This document shows positions 1-4,704 of a DNA stretch of 5,288 bases, piece by piece. Both the position numbers and the translations under genes were made by a program. The stretch lies in the NCBI GenBank assembly GCA_002373815.1, contig DFKH01000021.1, positions 1-5,288 of the forward strand, in the 5' to 3' direction. How positions within the stretch are numbered: position 1 is the stretch's first letter; each line of letters starts with the position of its first letter. The notes under the pieces are model-generated. The model had not been told where the DNA came from. It saw nothing but the letters and a program-made list of their open reading frames with translations, and searched no databases. Source of the DNA: Alphaproteobacteria bacterium UBA3650. Its GTDB lineage: Bacteria; Pseudomonadota; Alphaproteobacteria; CAAHEQ01; UBA3637.

Positions 1-1
1 C

Positions 2-520
2 TCTGAAATATATAATGATAATGATAAGTATATTTACGACTTTTTTAATGTTTTAAATACACCGAGTTTGTTTGATGAATTTAAGAAAAAATGTGAGAAC
101 CCTGAATTAACCAACGTTAGCGATGTGGTTAATAAATCATATGAGTTTTTTAAATCAAATAAAGCGGGCGCAGAAACATCACTTAAAAACATAACACCGC
201 AAAAACGTTCTTCTAACGCAACAGAAATGCTTGGTGGCGTTGATGGATTGCTGCAATTATGCACGAGGCTAACAAGGGTTATTGTAACCAATCGCCCGCC
301 TGCAAGACTGATAGAAAAATATTGCGACAAAAAATCATTTACATTTTGCAATACTCTTAATGTTAAGGATGATGATATCGCCAACATTATTAAGGTTATA
401 ATCACACAGGGCAACATGATGCTTATTCTTGGTGACAAAAGGGATGCTTACTCCCAACTCGAAAATAACGGATTTAGAAAAATTAAAATAGGAGATTTCT
501 TTTTATGGCGAAATTATTAA
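2..520 (+). CDS. Degenerate D12-class adenine DNA methyltransferase paralogue (5' truncated by window)
   Basis: The frame is open from the left edge, so the start lies outside the window; 172 residues are visible. It begins with SEIYND..YIYDFFNVL, which matches the post-motif-I segment of D12 (Dam-like) N6-adenine methyltransferases. It later has VTNRPPARLIEKY, the segment that leads into the catalytic DPPY strand in this family. At that point the sequence reads FTFCNTLN (338-361), so DPPY is replaced by CNTL. Only 57 residues follow, against 83 in the downstream intact paralogue, so the loop after the catalytic motif is also missing. The tail Y.QLENNGFRKI...LWRNY aligns with Y.ILEENGFEKI...LWKNY of the next gene, showing common ancestry. 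The last 16 nt overlap the next start. A TTG at 68 is an unlikely start because homology continues upstream of it. I infer a catalytically inactive DNA-binding or partner subunit. D12 membership is fairly secure; the role is not. Confidence 0.72.
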   Translation, partial: SEIYNDNDKYIYDFFNVLNTPSLFDEFKKKCENPELTNVSDVVNKSYEFFKSNKAGAETSLKNITPQKRSSNATEMLGGVDGLLQLCTRLTRVIVTNRPPARLIEKYCDKKSFTFCNTLNVKDDDIANIIKVIITQGNMMLILGDKRDAYSQLENNGFRKIKIGDFFLWRNY

Positions 521-524
521 ATGC
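504..524 (+). repeat. Overlap-junction repeat, copy 1
   Basis: This 21-nt segment spans the stop of the inactive methyltransferase and the start of the active one. It matches 1304-1324 at 17 of 21 positions by my count (TATGG...AATTATTAAAT.CA). In one frame it encodes W-R-N-Y-stop; in the next it encodes M-A-K-L-L-N. The new ATG is made from the Leu-Trp codons TTA TGG of the upstream gene. Confidence 0.75.
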
Positions 525-1320
525 ACCCGTTAAATATTTTGGTGGAAAAGGTACGATGTGGGGAAAAATATCATCATTTTTTCCTGAAAAGGGCACTTAT
601 ACGACATACATTGAACCATTTAGCGGCGCTTATTCGGTCGGTTTAAAAGCGTGTGCGGATGTTCCTAACGAAATATACAATGATTTAGAACCAAATGTAT
701 ATTCACTTTATAAGACGTTGACCGATGAAGATTTATATAATGAATTTAAATTAAGGTGTGATTTAACATTTTATAGTGAAGATTTACGAAGGGAATATAA
801 AAAAAGGCTTGAGGAAGATAAAGACTTATCTTTAATTGATAGGGCATACATGTATTTTTATCTTAATAGAATAAATAGAAACGGTATAGGTGGAATGTCA
901 ATTAATTTAATGCCGAGAAGAGGTATGGCAAAGTGCACATCTGATTTTTTATCCGCAATTGAGAGACTGCCTGAACTTCATGAAAGGTTAAAAAAGGTTA
1001 ATGTACTAAACAAAGATGGTATTGAGTTAATTAAAGAACACGACAACGACCAAACACTCATATACTGTGACCCACCGTATGATTGGAGTACGAGAACCTC
1101 CACAAGATATAAGGTGGATATGAATGGCGAAATGCAAAATAAATTTTTGGATACTGTCATCAATAGTAAAGCTAAGATACTTATAAGTGGTTATGATTGT
1201 GAACGATATAAAATACTTGAAGAAAACGGTTTTGAAAAAATAAACTTCAATGTGGTTGTTTACAGTGGTAATAATAATGAATCTAAGGAAAAAACCGAAA
1301 CACTATGGAAGAATTATTAA
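505..1320 (+). CDS. D12-class N6-adenine DNA methyltransferase (Dam-like), apparently intact
   Basis: This 271-residue protein should transfer a methyl group from S-adenosylmethionine to adenine N6 in a specific DNA site. Visible family features, in order, are PVKYFGGKG (residues 8-16, N-terminal motif X), IEPFSGAYSVG (36-46, SAM-binding motif I), EIYND (56-60), the YFYLNRINRNGIGG region in the middle, YCDPPYDWSTRTST with DPPY at residues 189-192 (1069-1080, catalytic motif IV), and LISGYD followed by a C-terminal ETLWKNY. Length is typical of phage and bacterial D12 enzymes. The ATG at 505 is supported because motif X starts only seven residues later; a weak GGAG lies at 491-494. It overlaps the upstream inactive paralogue by 16 nt and the downstream small gene by 16 nt, implying translational coupling. 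No restriction endonuclease is adjacent, so it is probably an orphan phage enzyme protecting against host restriction. Target site cannot be read from the sequence. Confidence 0.93.
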   Translation: MAKLLNAPVKYFGGKGTMWGKISSFFPEKGTYTTYIEPFSGAYSVGLKACADVPNEIYNDLEPNVYSLYKTLTDEDLYNEFKLRCDLTFYSEDLRREYKKRLEEDKDLSLIDRAYMYFYLNRINRNGIGGMSINLMPRRGMAKCTSDFLSAIERLPELHERLKKVNVLNKDGIELIKEHDNDQTLIYCDPPYDWSTRTSTRYKVDMNGEMQNKFLDTVINSKAKILISGYDCERYKILEENGFEKINFNVVVYSGNNNESKEKTETLWKNY

Positions 1321-1324
1321 ATTC
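1304..1324 (+). repeat. Overlap-junction repeat, copy 2
   Basis: This is the second copy of the junction sequence, at the end of the active D12 methyltransferase. It encodes W-K-N-Y-stop in one frame and M-E-E-L-L-N in the next, with ATG formed from the Leu-Trp codons CTA TGG. The overlap is exactly 16 nt at both junctions, and each downstream gene is shifted to the same relative frame. Confidence 0.75.
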
Positions 1325-1529
1325 AGAACTGCATGGCTTGGAACAAGACAGAAAAGCAACCAAGGCTGCACTTGAAAGTGAACGAAATAGGCTTGCAGAG
1401 GCGTTGCGTGGAGAGATGGGTAAAGAAATGATTACAACATTAAACGAGCCGCCTAAAAAGCCATCAAAAGCCAAACAATTCAAAAATAACTTAGGAAAAT
1501 GGTTTGATAAAATTTTAAAGGTATGTTAA
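1305..1529 (+). CDS. Small charged coiled-coil protein of unknown function
   Basis: I do not recognise a named family. The 74-residue product is rich in Glu, Lys and Arg. Residues about 1-40 (MEELLNSELHGLEQDRKATK onwards) have the regular Leu/Ala spacing of an amphipathic or coiled-coil helix. A PPKKPSK linker follows near residues 49-55, and then a short basic-amphipathic tail, FKNNLGKWFDKILKVC, that could bind a membrane surface or a partner. It has no signal peptide and no full transmembrane segment. The ATG at 1305 lies inside the last codons of the D12 methyltransferase (16-nt overlap), and the stop overlaps the next gene by 7 nt (ATGTTAA). It is therefore probably translated by coupling and made alongside the methyltransferase. 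Its position hints at an accessory role, but nothing in the sequence shows one. Confidence 0.72.
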   Translation: MEELLNSELHGLEQDRKATKAALESERNRLAEALRGEMGKEMITTLNEPPKKPSKAKQFKNNLGKWFDKILKVC

Positions 1530-1780
1530 ACGATTTTAATTTTTCAGCATATAATATATATGAAATAGGGGAAAGCATATCAAACGAACTCTCGAAAGAT
1601 GGCGTTAACATTGATAATAAGTTAACGATAAAGGTTAATCAGGAAAATTTTAAAAAAATTGATGAGGATTTGTTTTATAGACTTAACCCCGATAAAGACG
1701 AGCGAGGAGAATTTATTCCATCTGATTCCATGATTGAGATTAAATTTGAAAATCTATCAATAGTGATAGAAAAAGAATAG
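1523..1780 (+). CDS. Small acidic hypothetical phage protein
   Basis: This 85-residue acidic protein has no domain I can name. It begins with NFSAYNIYEIGESISNEL, a probable helix, then has beta-prone stretches (KLTIKVNQENF and, near the C-terminus, MIEIKFENLSIVIEKE) around a central DEDLFYRLNPDKDERGEF segment. The alternation suggests a small soluble alpha/beta protein. The start is taken at 1523, where ATGTTAA joins it to the preceding stop; AAAGG just upstream is too close for a good Shine-Dalgarno. It is the last gene of the methyltransferase operon. Its TAG stop forms the base of the terminator hairpin. It is the only TAG stop in the window; the others are TAA or TGA. Confidence 0.72.
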   Translation: MLNDFNFSAYNIYEIGESISNELSKDGVNIDNKLTIKVNQENFKKIDEDLFYRLNPDKDERGEFIPSDSMIEIKFENLSIVIEKE

Positions 1781-1800
1781 CGGTCAAAAAATGACCGCTA
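1778..1800. terminator. Bidirectional intrinsic terminator between convergent genes
   Basis: A perfect 9-bp stem (1778-1786 with 1792-1800, TAGCGGTCA / TGACCGCTA) closes a five-A loop. It is followed by ATTTTAT on the + strand. On the - strand the loop is TTTTT and the stem is followed by TTCTTTTT. It sits exactly between the convergent stops at 1780 and 1804, so it probably ends transcription from both sides. The + gene's TAG stop is inside the stem. Confidence 0.88.
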
Positions 1801-1803
1801 ATT

Positions 1804-2373
1804 TTATGGATTTATTGTTGCTTCTTCCGGTCTTTCTTTTATGATTCTAAAATCATCCGCAGAAAACTCCGTCATGGCGACATCAACTGCTTTTTCAACA
1901 GTATCCGCAGCAAATGTTCTTCTTATTGATACATTTGCCATGCCGCTACCTCTATTAGAGACAATAGCAGACACGTTACCTGTTCCCGTTGTTGAAACGG
2001 GTGTTTCAAGGGTGGCATAATAATACCCATCTAAATATGGATACGGTTTCACTCTGAAACCACTTTCTTCTATCACCCCATCATGACTAAATGTCACCAA
2101 ATCACCTTTGTCACGTGTTAATATTGTACGCATTTGCTTTTTTGTTGGCTGTTGTACAATTGTTATTGTAATAGGTTTGGCGGTGCTACCGTCAAGCTGT
2201 GTCATAATAATATGTCCTGTTCTTGCAACTTTAGTATTGTTGGTTGAACAAGAGAATGGTATTTCATCTACATCACCCTCGTCTTGATAAGTGTGTTTGT
2301 TTTTATCAATATTGTTTTTCGTGAAAATAATCCAACTATCCTCTGTGTATGCACTAAATTTGGCGTTCTCCAT
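1804..2373 (-). CDS. BACON-like domain protein, probably virion-associated
   Basis: The 189-residue product begins with a segment matching the BACON fold of Bacteroidota and their phages. It has W14-I15, then PFSCSTNNTKVARTGHI at residues 39-55, and ITITIVQQ at 68-75. This is the family's pattern of W-I, an F-x-x-x-x-N core, R-T-G-x-I and a terminal T-V-x-Q strand. Residues about 85-189 form a second beta-rich region (ILTRDKGDLVTFS, GYYYATLETPV, GNVSAIVSN, ANVSIRRTF). There is no signal peptide or membrane segment, so the protein is cytosolic at synthesis or part of the particle. BACON domains are linked to carbohydrate or mucin binding and occur in gut phage structural proteins; a role in particle adhesion is inference. 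The ATG at 2371-2373 has no Shine-Dalgarno sequence; a TATTTATA box lies 18 nt upstream. It is convergent with the methyltransferase operon. Confidence 0.7.
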   Translation of the reverse strand: MENAKFSAYTEDSWIIFTKNNIDKNKHTYQDEGDVDEIPFSCSTNNTKVARTGHIIMTQLDGSTAKPITITIVQQPTKKQMRTILTRDKGDLVTFSHDGVIEESGFRVKPYPYLDGYYYATLETPVSTTGTGNVSAIVSNRGSGMANVSIRRTFAADTVEKAVDVAMTEFSADDFRIIKERPEEATINP

Positions 2374-2391
2374 AGTTAAGTCTTGTTTCTT

Positions 2392-2399
2392 TATAAATA
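2392..2399 (-). promoter_or_regulatory. TATTTATA box upstream of the BACON-like gene (possible promoter)
   Basis: On the - strand, TATTTATA lies 18 nt before the ATG of the BACON-like gene and one base after the hairpin that ends the upstream gene. The same 8-mer occurs 15 nt before the ATG at 4728. There is no host-type TAnnTTTG element here. It may be a phage-specific promoter core; its reverse complement equals the T4 late box TATAAATA, but the orientation differs. Inference only. Confidence 0.35.
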
Positions 2400-2400
2400 G

Positions 2401-2426
2401 ATTAAGGCCTGAGATTACGCCTTAAT
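2401..2426 (-). terminator. Stop-codon hairpin at the end of the 230-residue gene
   Basis: A perfect 8-bp inverted repeat (2401-2408 with 2419-2426, ATTAAGGC / GCCTTAAT) encloses a 10-nt loop. On the - strand the TAA stop (2404-2402) lies inside the 3' arm. No clean U-tract follows on that strand; instead TATTTATA starts one base later. It could be a weak terminator or a 3'-end stabilising hairpin, with the next promoter immediately behind it. Confidence 0.5.
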
Positions 2427-3094
2427 ATTTTCAGTTTCGACCAATTTGTTAATTTCTGAATTTGGTTAAACCAATATTGCCCTTGTTGACCTTCCCATCC
2501 ATCACCATTAAACATAATGTATTTAAGGTTTTTCTTTTTTGACTCTTCTTCTATGGTATTATAAAGCCTTACACAGTCGGACTTATTTTTGCACATGACC
2601 ATATCAAGTTTATCGGCTTGCTTGATGAGCAGTTTATTTTTAAAAATAACAACTTCACGAAATTTATATTTATCGTGAGCACCTTTTAATATAAATTCAT
2701 CAAAAATCCAATTAAAATCTTTTCTCTGCAATTGTGGGTGATACCCATAAACCCAAAATGTTTCTTCTTTATCATACGGCGACCTATCATATATAACCCA
2801 ATCATCATCAGTGGATACGTAATTCACAAACTTGCCATAGTCGTCGCGTATTTTTACTTCGGGTTTTTCATTTTTTTCTCTACGTTTGATTATAACAAGC
2901 TCGTAGTTGGCGTCTTTCAAGCCGCCATTATTAATGTATCTCACAGGAAACTTCACTTTCTTATTTTCCTTGAGCATTTCTTTAAATTTTTTATTTACCT
3001 TTTCAGCAGTATCTGCATAGAAAACATCTTCATATTGTTTTCCTTGACTCGTTTTAATGATGTGGTAAATGTATCTTTTAGGTCTACGTGCCAT
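2402..3094 (-). CDS. Uncharacterised phage protein, 230 residues
   Basis: I do not recognise a named family. The N-terminus is basic, with MARRPKRYIYHIIKTSQGK forming a beta-prone strand, followed by a helical stretch around AEKVNKKFKEMLKENKK. The central part is aromatic and acidic: DDDWVIYDRSPYDKEETFWV, then YGYHPQLQRKDFNWIFDEFI at about residues 95-135. It then has strand VVIFKNKLLIKQ, a helix CVRLYNTIEEESKKKN and a glycine-rich GDGWEGQQGQYW near residues 197-208, ending in a basic tail. There are only two cysteines, no signal peptide and no membrane helix, so it is probably a cytosolic or particle protein. The ATG at 3092-3094 follows CCTTTATTT with no Shine-Dalgarno sequence. A TATTTATG box lies 19 nt upstream. 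It is transcribed divergently from the gene at 3182, and its stop lies within a hairpin just before the BACON-like gene. Confidence 0.8.
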   Translation of the reverse strand: MARRPKRYIYHIIKTSQGKQYEDVFYADTAEKVNKKFKEMLKENKKVKFPVRYINNGGLKDANYELVIIKRREKNEKPEVKIRDDYGKFVNYVSTDDDWVIYDRSPYDKEETFWVYGYHPQLQRKDFNWIFDEFILKGAHDKYKFREVVIFKNKLLIKQADKLDMVMCKNKSDCVRLYNTIEEESKKKNLKYIMFNGDGWEGQQGQYWFNQIQKLTNWSKLKILRRNLRP

Positions 3095-3113
3095 AAATAA
3101 AGGTTTTTTTGCC

Positions 3114-3121
3114 CATAAATA
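3114..3121 (-). promoter_or_regulatory. TATTTATG box upstream of the 230-residue gene (possible promoter)
   Basis: On the - strand, TATTTATG sits 19 nt before the ATG at 3094. It differs from the exact TATTTATA boxes only in the last base and has similar spacing to the start. No TAnnTTTG promoter is visible for this gene. AT-rich background makes chance occurrence plausible. Confidence 0.25.
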
Positions 3122-3134
3122 TCATAGAAAATAT

Positions 3135-3165
3135 TTTGTTTTTTGAAAAATAAAATGTATATTTG
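3135..3165 (+). promoter_or_regulatory. Bacteroidota-type promoter for the 3182 gene
   Basis: TTTG at 3135-3138 (-33 element) is separated by 19 nt from TATATTTG at 3158-3165 (-7 element TAnnTTTG). This matches the primary sigma factor consensus known from Bacteroides. Expected transcription start is about 3170-3174, giving a leader of only around 10 nt before ATG 3182. It lies in the divergent intergenic region. Confidence 0.78.
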
Positions 3166-3181
3166 CAAAAAAGTTTTAAAA

Positions 3182-3643
3182 ATGAGTAAAATATTTAGTA
3201 CAAGTCCAGATATTGTTGAAATGGCAATGGACGAATTCGAAAAAACAGGTCTCCCACAGGTGGGGTTAATACTGAGAGTTATGTCACTCAAGAAAGCAAA
3301 TGCGGCGGTAAAGGTTTCTAAGGCGAGTGCGCCAACAGAGTTTCTTACAAAGGGTGAAGGAACGATACAAATGTTTATCTATGAGGAGGTTTTTAATAAA
3401 TTGTCCGATAATGATAAGAAAATGTTGTTAGAAGGCGCTTTGTCTAATGTTTCATATGATTCAGAACATGACAAGATTAATGTTGACAATTCGCAATATG
3501 GCGAGGTTTTACGAATGAGGCAAAAATATTCTAATTATCTTGATTTAATAGAATCTTCTCTTATAGCCATTGAACAGATTGCTGAAGAAGAAAAAGAAAG
3601 AAAATTGGCAGAACGCGAATCTAAAAAGAAAAGAAACGATTAA
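3182..3643 (+). CDS. Phage protein resembling the putative phage metallopeptidase fold, zinc motif lost
   Basis: Starting at ATG 3182 gives 153 residues. A longer reading from TTG 3143 is rejected because the promoter -7 box lies inside it. Residues about 61-92 read TIQMFIYEEVFNKLSDNDKK followed by MLLEGALSNVSYD. This resembles the strand-loop-helix of putative phage metallopeptidases (pattern: hydrophobic strand, W/F-x-x-L-x-D-x-x-x-x-x-L-L-D-H-E-L-x-H, acidic strand). After it comes a segment like their second ligand region (SQYGEVLRMRQKY, 104-116). Here HELxH is replaced by EGALS (84-88), so it should not bind zinc or cut peptides. The C-terminus is a long charged helix ending in a very basic KKKRND. 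The stop overlaps the next methyltransferase start (TAATG), so the two are co-translated. The family link comes from pattern memory and is uncertain; the alternative is an unrelated hypothetical. Confidence 0.6.
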   Translation: MSKIFSTSPDIVEMAMDEFEKTGLPQVGLILRVMSLKKANAAVKVSKASAPTEFLTKGEGTIQMFIYEEVFNKLSDNDKKMLLEGALSNVSYDSEHDKINVDNSQYGEVLRMRQKYSNYLDLIESSLIAIEQIAEEEKERKLAERESKKKRND

Positions 3644-4413
3644 TGTTAGATTTAAATAAAATATACTGTGGTGATGCTCGTGACGTTTTATCCGATGTTG
3701 ATGACAATTCAATTGACCTTGTTGTAACAAGCCCGCCATACGACGACTTGAGAAAATATAACAATCCTGAGAGTTCATGGAATTTCAAGGTTTTTCAAGA
3801 AATAGCCAAAGAATTATATAGGGTAGTCAAGGACGGTGGCGTTGTTGTTTGGGTTGTTAATGATAAGGTGGAAAAAGGCAGCAAAACACTAACAAGTTTT
3901 CGTCAAGCGTTATATTTCCAAGAAATTGGGTTTAACGTCAATGACGTTATGATGTGGCGTAAAACAAATCCTATGCCACAAGTTAAGCAACCAAGATACT
4001 GTAGTTGTTACGATTATATGATGATTTTCAGCAAGGGAAAACCAAAAACATTTAACCCAATAATGGTTAATTGCAAACTTGGTGGAAAAGAATATAATTC
4101 AACAGCAAAGAACATGGGTGGAGAAAATGGCAGACGAAAGTTACATTATAACGTTAATCGCCAAAAGGTTAAAGACAATATATGGGATATTGCCATCGCA
4201 CAAAACAAAACAGACCACCCTGCCGTTTATCCACTACAAATTGCCCGCGACCACATATTATCATGGACAAATGAAGGTGATGTGGTGCTTGACCCGTTTC
4301 TTGGGAGTGGAACGACAGCGTTAGCGTGCAAGCAAACCAAAAGAAAATACATCGGCATAGAAATTAATCCTGAATATTGTGAAATTGCAGAAAAACAATT
4401 GGCACAGTTTTAA
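3643..4413 (+). CDS. Beta-class DNA methyltransferase (SPPY type, m4C or m6A)
   Basis: The 256-residue protein methylates an exocyclic amino group in DNA using S-adenosylmethionine. It opens with KIYCGDARDVL, then SIDLVVTSPPYDDLRKY, with catalytic S-P-P-Y at residues 30-33. Next come helix FQEIAKELYRVVKDGGVVVW, WRKTNPMPQ and a central variable recognition region. It then has HPAVYPLQIARDHI from residue 192 (motif X) and VVLDPFLGSGTTALAC at 214-229 (SAM motif I), ending with YIGIEINPEYCEIA. Motif IV before motif I is the beta-class order. SPPY is most often seen in N4-cytosine enzymes but also in some N6-adenine ones, so the modified base is unresolved. Length is typical for phage enzymes. The ATG shares one base with the upstream stop (TAATG), indicating coupling. 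No restriction enzyme is adjacent, so it is probably an anti-restriction enzyme. The phage thus carries at least two modification specificities in this window. Confidence 0.93.
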   Translation: MLDLNKIYCGDARDVLSDVDDNSIDLVVTSPPYDDLRKYNNPESSWNFKVFQEIAKELYRVVKDGGVVVWVVNDKVEKGSKTLTSFRQALYFQEIGFNVNDVMMWRKTNPMPQVKQPRYCSCYDYMMIFSKGKPKTFNPIMVNCKLGGKEYNSTAKNMGGENGRRKLHYNVNRQKVKDNIWDIAIAQNKTDHPAVYPLQIARDHILSWTNEGDVVLDPFLGSGTTALACKQTKRKYIGIEINPEYCEIAEKQLAQF

Positions 4414-4434
4414 CTTTTTTTAAGACGTAATTAC

Positions 4435-4465
4435 TTGTTTATTTAAAAAAGTTTTTGTACCTTTG
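4435..4465 (+). promoter_or_regulatory. Bacteroidota-type promoter for the 4483 gene
   Basis: TTG at 4435-4437, a 20-nt spacer and TACCTTTG at 4458-4465, followed by C, form an almost ideal Bacteroides -33/-7 promoter (TTG, 19-21 nt, TAnnTTTG). Expected start of transcription is about 4470-4474, leaving an A-rich leader of about 10 nt before ATG 4483. It restarts transcription after the SPPY methyltransferase. Confidence 0.85.
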
Positions 4466-4482
4466 CAGAAAACAATAAAACG

Positions 4483-4686
4483 ATGAAAAAGTGGATAATT
4501 GTCTTTAAAAGACGTGGCAGAGAAATTGCAATTGAGTACAACGCCGAAACAATCGAAGCTGTTAGGGAGTATATTAAGTCTGTTCTTAAGCATAATAAAT
4601 GGGAAACAGGTAAAATATATGAACACATGTTTTACACACCTGACATGACGAATGGATATGAATTTGAAGAAACAATAAAGGCGTGA
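4483..4686 (+). CDS. Small basic hypothetical protein, 67 residues
   Basis: No family is recognised. The sequence starts with a beta-strand pair, MKKWIIVFKRRGREIAIEYN, continues with a helix (AETIEAVREYIKSVLKH), then KWETGKIYEHMFYTPDMTNG and an acidic end. A strand-strand-helix pattern of this size resembles many small phage alpha/beta proteins. It has no signal peptide or membrane segment. The start is the first ATG after a near-perfect host-type promoter, with a very short A-rich leader and no Shine-Dalgarno sequence. Its TGA stop falls in the loop of a hairpin (4673-4697), after which a TATTTATA box precedes the next gene. The strong host-like promoter suggests early or host-polymerase-driven expression; this is inference. 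Antisense frames here look like shadows. Confidence 0.75.
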   Translation: MKKWIIVFKRRGREIAIEYNAETIEAVREYIKSVLKHNKWETGKIYEHMFYTPDMTNGYEFEETIKA

Positions 4687-4697
4687 AAACTTTATTG
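4673..4697 (+). terminator. Stop-codon hairpin after the 67-residue gene
   Basis: A perfect 8-bp inverted repeat (4673-4680 with 4690-4697, CAATAAAG / CTTTATTG) has a 9-nt loop that contains the TGA stop. The stem is AU-rich and is followed by AATCTTATATTTATA rather than a clean U-tract. It is therefore at best a weak terminator or a 3'-end structure. It parallels the hairpin at 2401-2426. Confidence 0.4.
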
Positions 4698-4704
4698 AAT
4701 CTTA

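Noticed and set aside
68..70. TTG as the start of the first gene
   Set aside because: The frame is open to the left edge and the upstream residues (EIYND...FFNVL) are D12-family sequence, so the real start is outside the window.
1778..1800. TAG recoding (code 15, as in some gut phages), which would extend the 85-residue gene to the TAA at 1798-1800
   Set aside because: The extension would be just the terminator hairpin, no other gene contains an in-frame TAG, and a single TAG stop is ordinary.
2355..2362. TAAATTTG resembling a host -7 box on the + strand
   Set aside because: No TTG element lies at the right distance upstream, and it would drive antisense transcription through the - strand genes.
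2732..3100. Hydrophobic + strand frame that could look like a membrane protein
   Set aside because: It is the antisense of the 230-residue gene; the Phe/Ile richness comes from Lys/Asn codons on the other strand.
3128..3137. AAAATATTTT palindrome as an operator in the divergent region
   Set aside because: A pure A/T palindrome of this length is expected by chance in such AT-rich intergenic DNA, and no second copy supports it.
3143..3181. N-terminal extension of the 3182 gene from a TTG codon
   Set aside because: The -7 promoter element TATATTTG (3158-3165) lies inside it, so the transcript would begin after this start; ATG 3182 fits better.
3545..3778. Antisense frame across the 3182/3643 gene junction
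   Set aside because: It lies over two well-supported genes and has a low-complexity Phe-rich end from reading the Lys/Glu-rich tail backwards.
4406..4420. AGTTTTAACT followed by a T-run as a terminator for the SPPY methyltransferase
   Set aside because: The stem would be only four A/T-rich pairs with a two-base loop, too weak to call despite the T-run.
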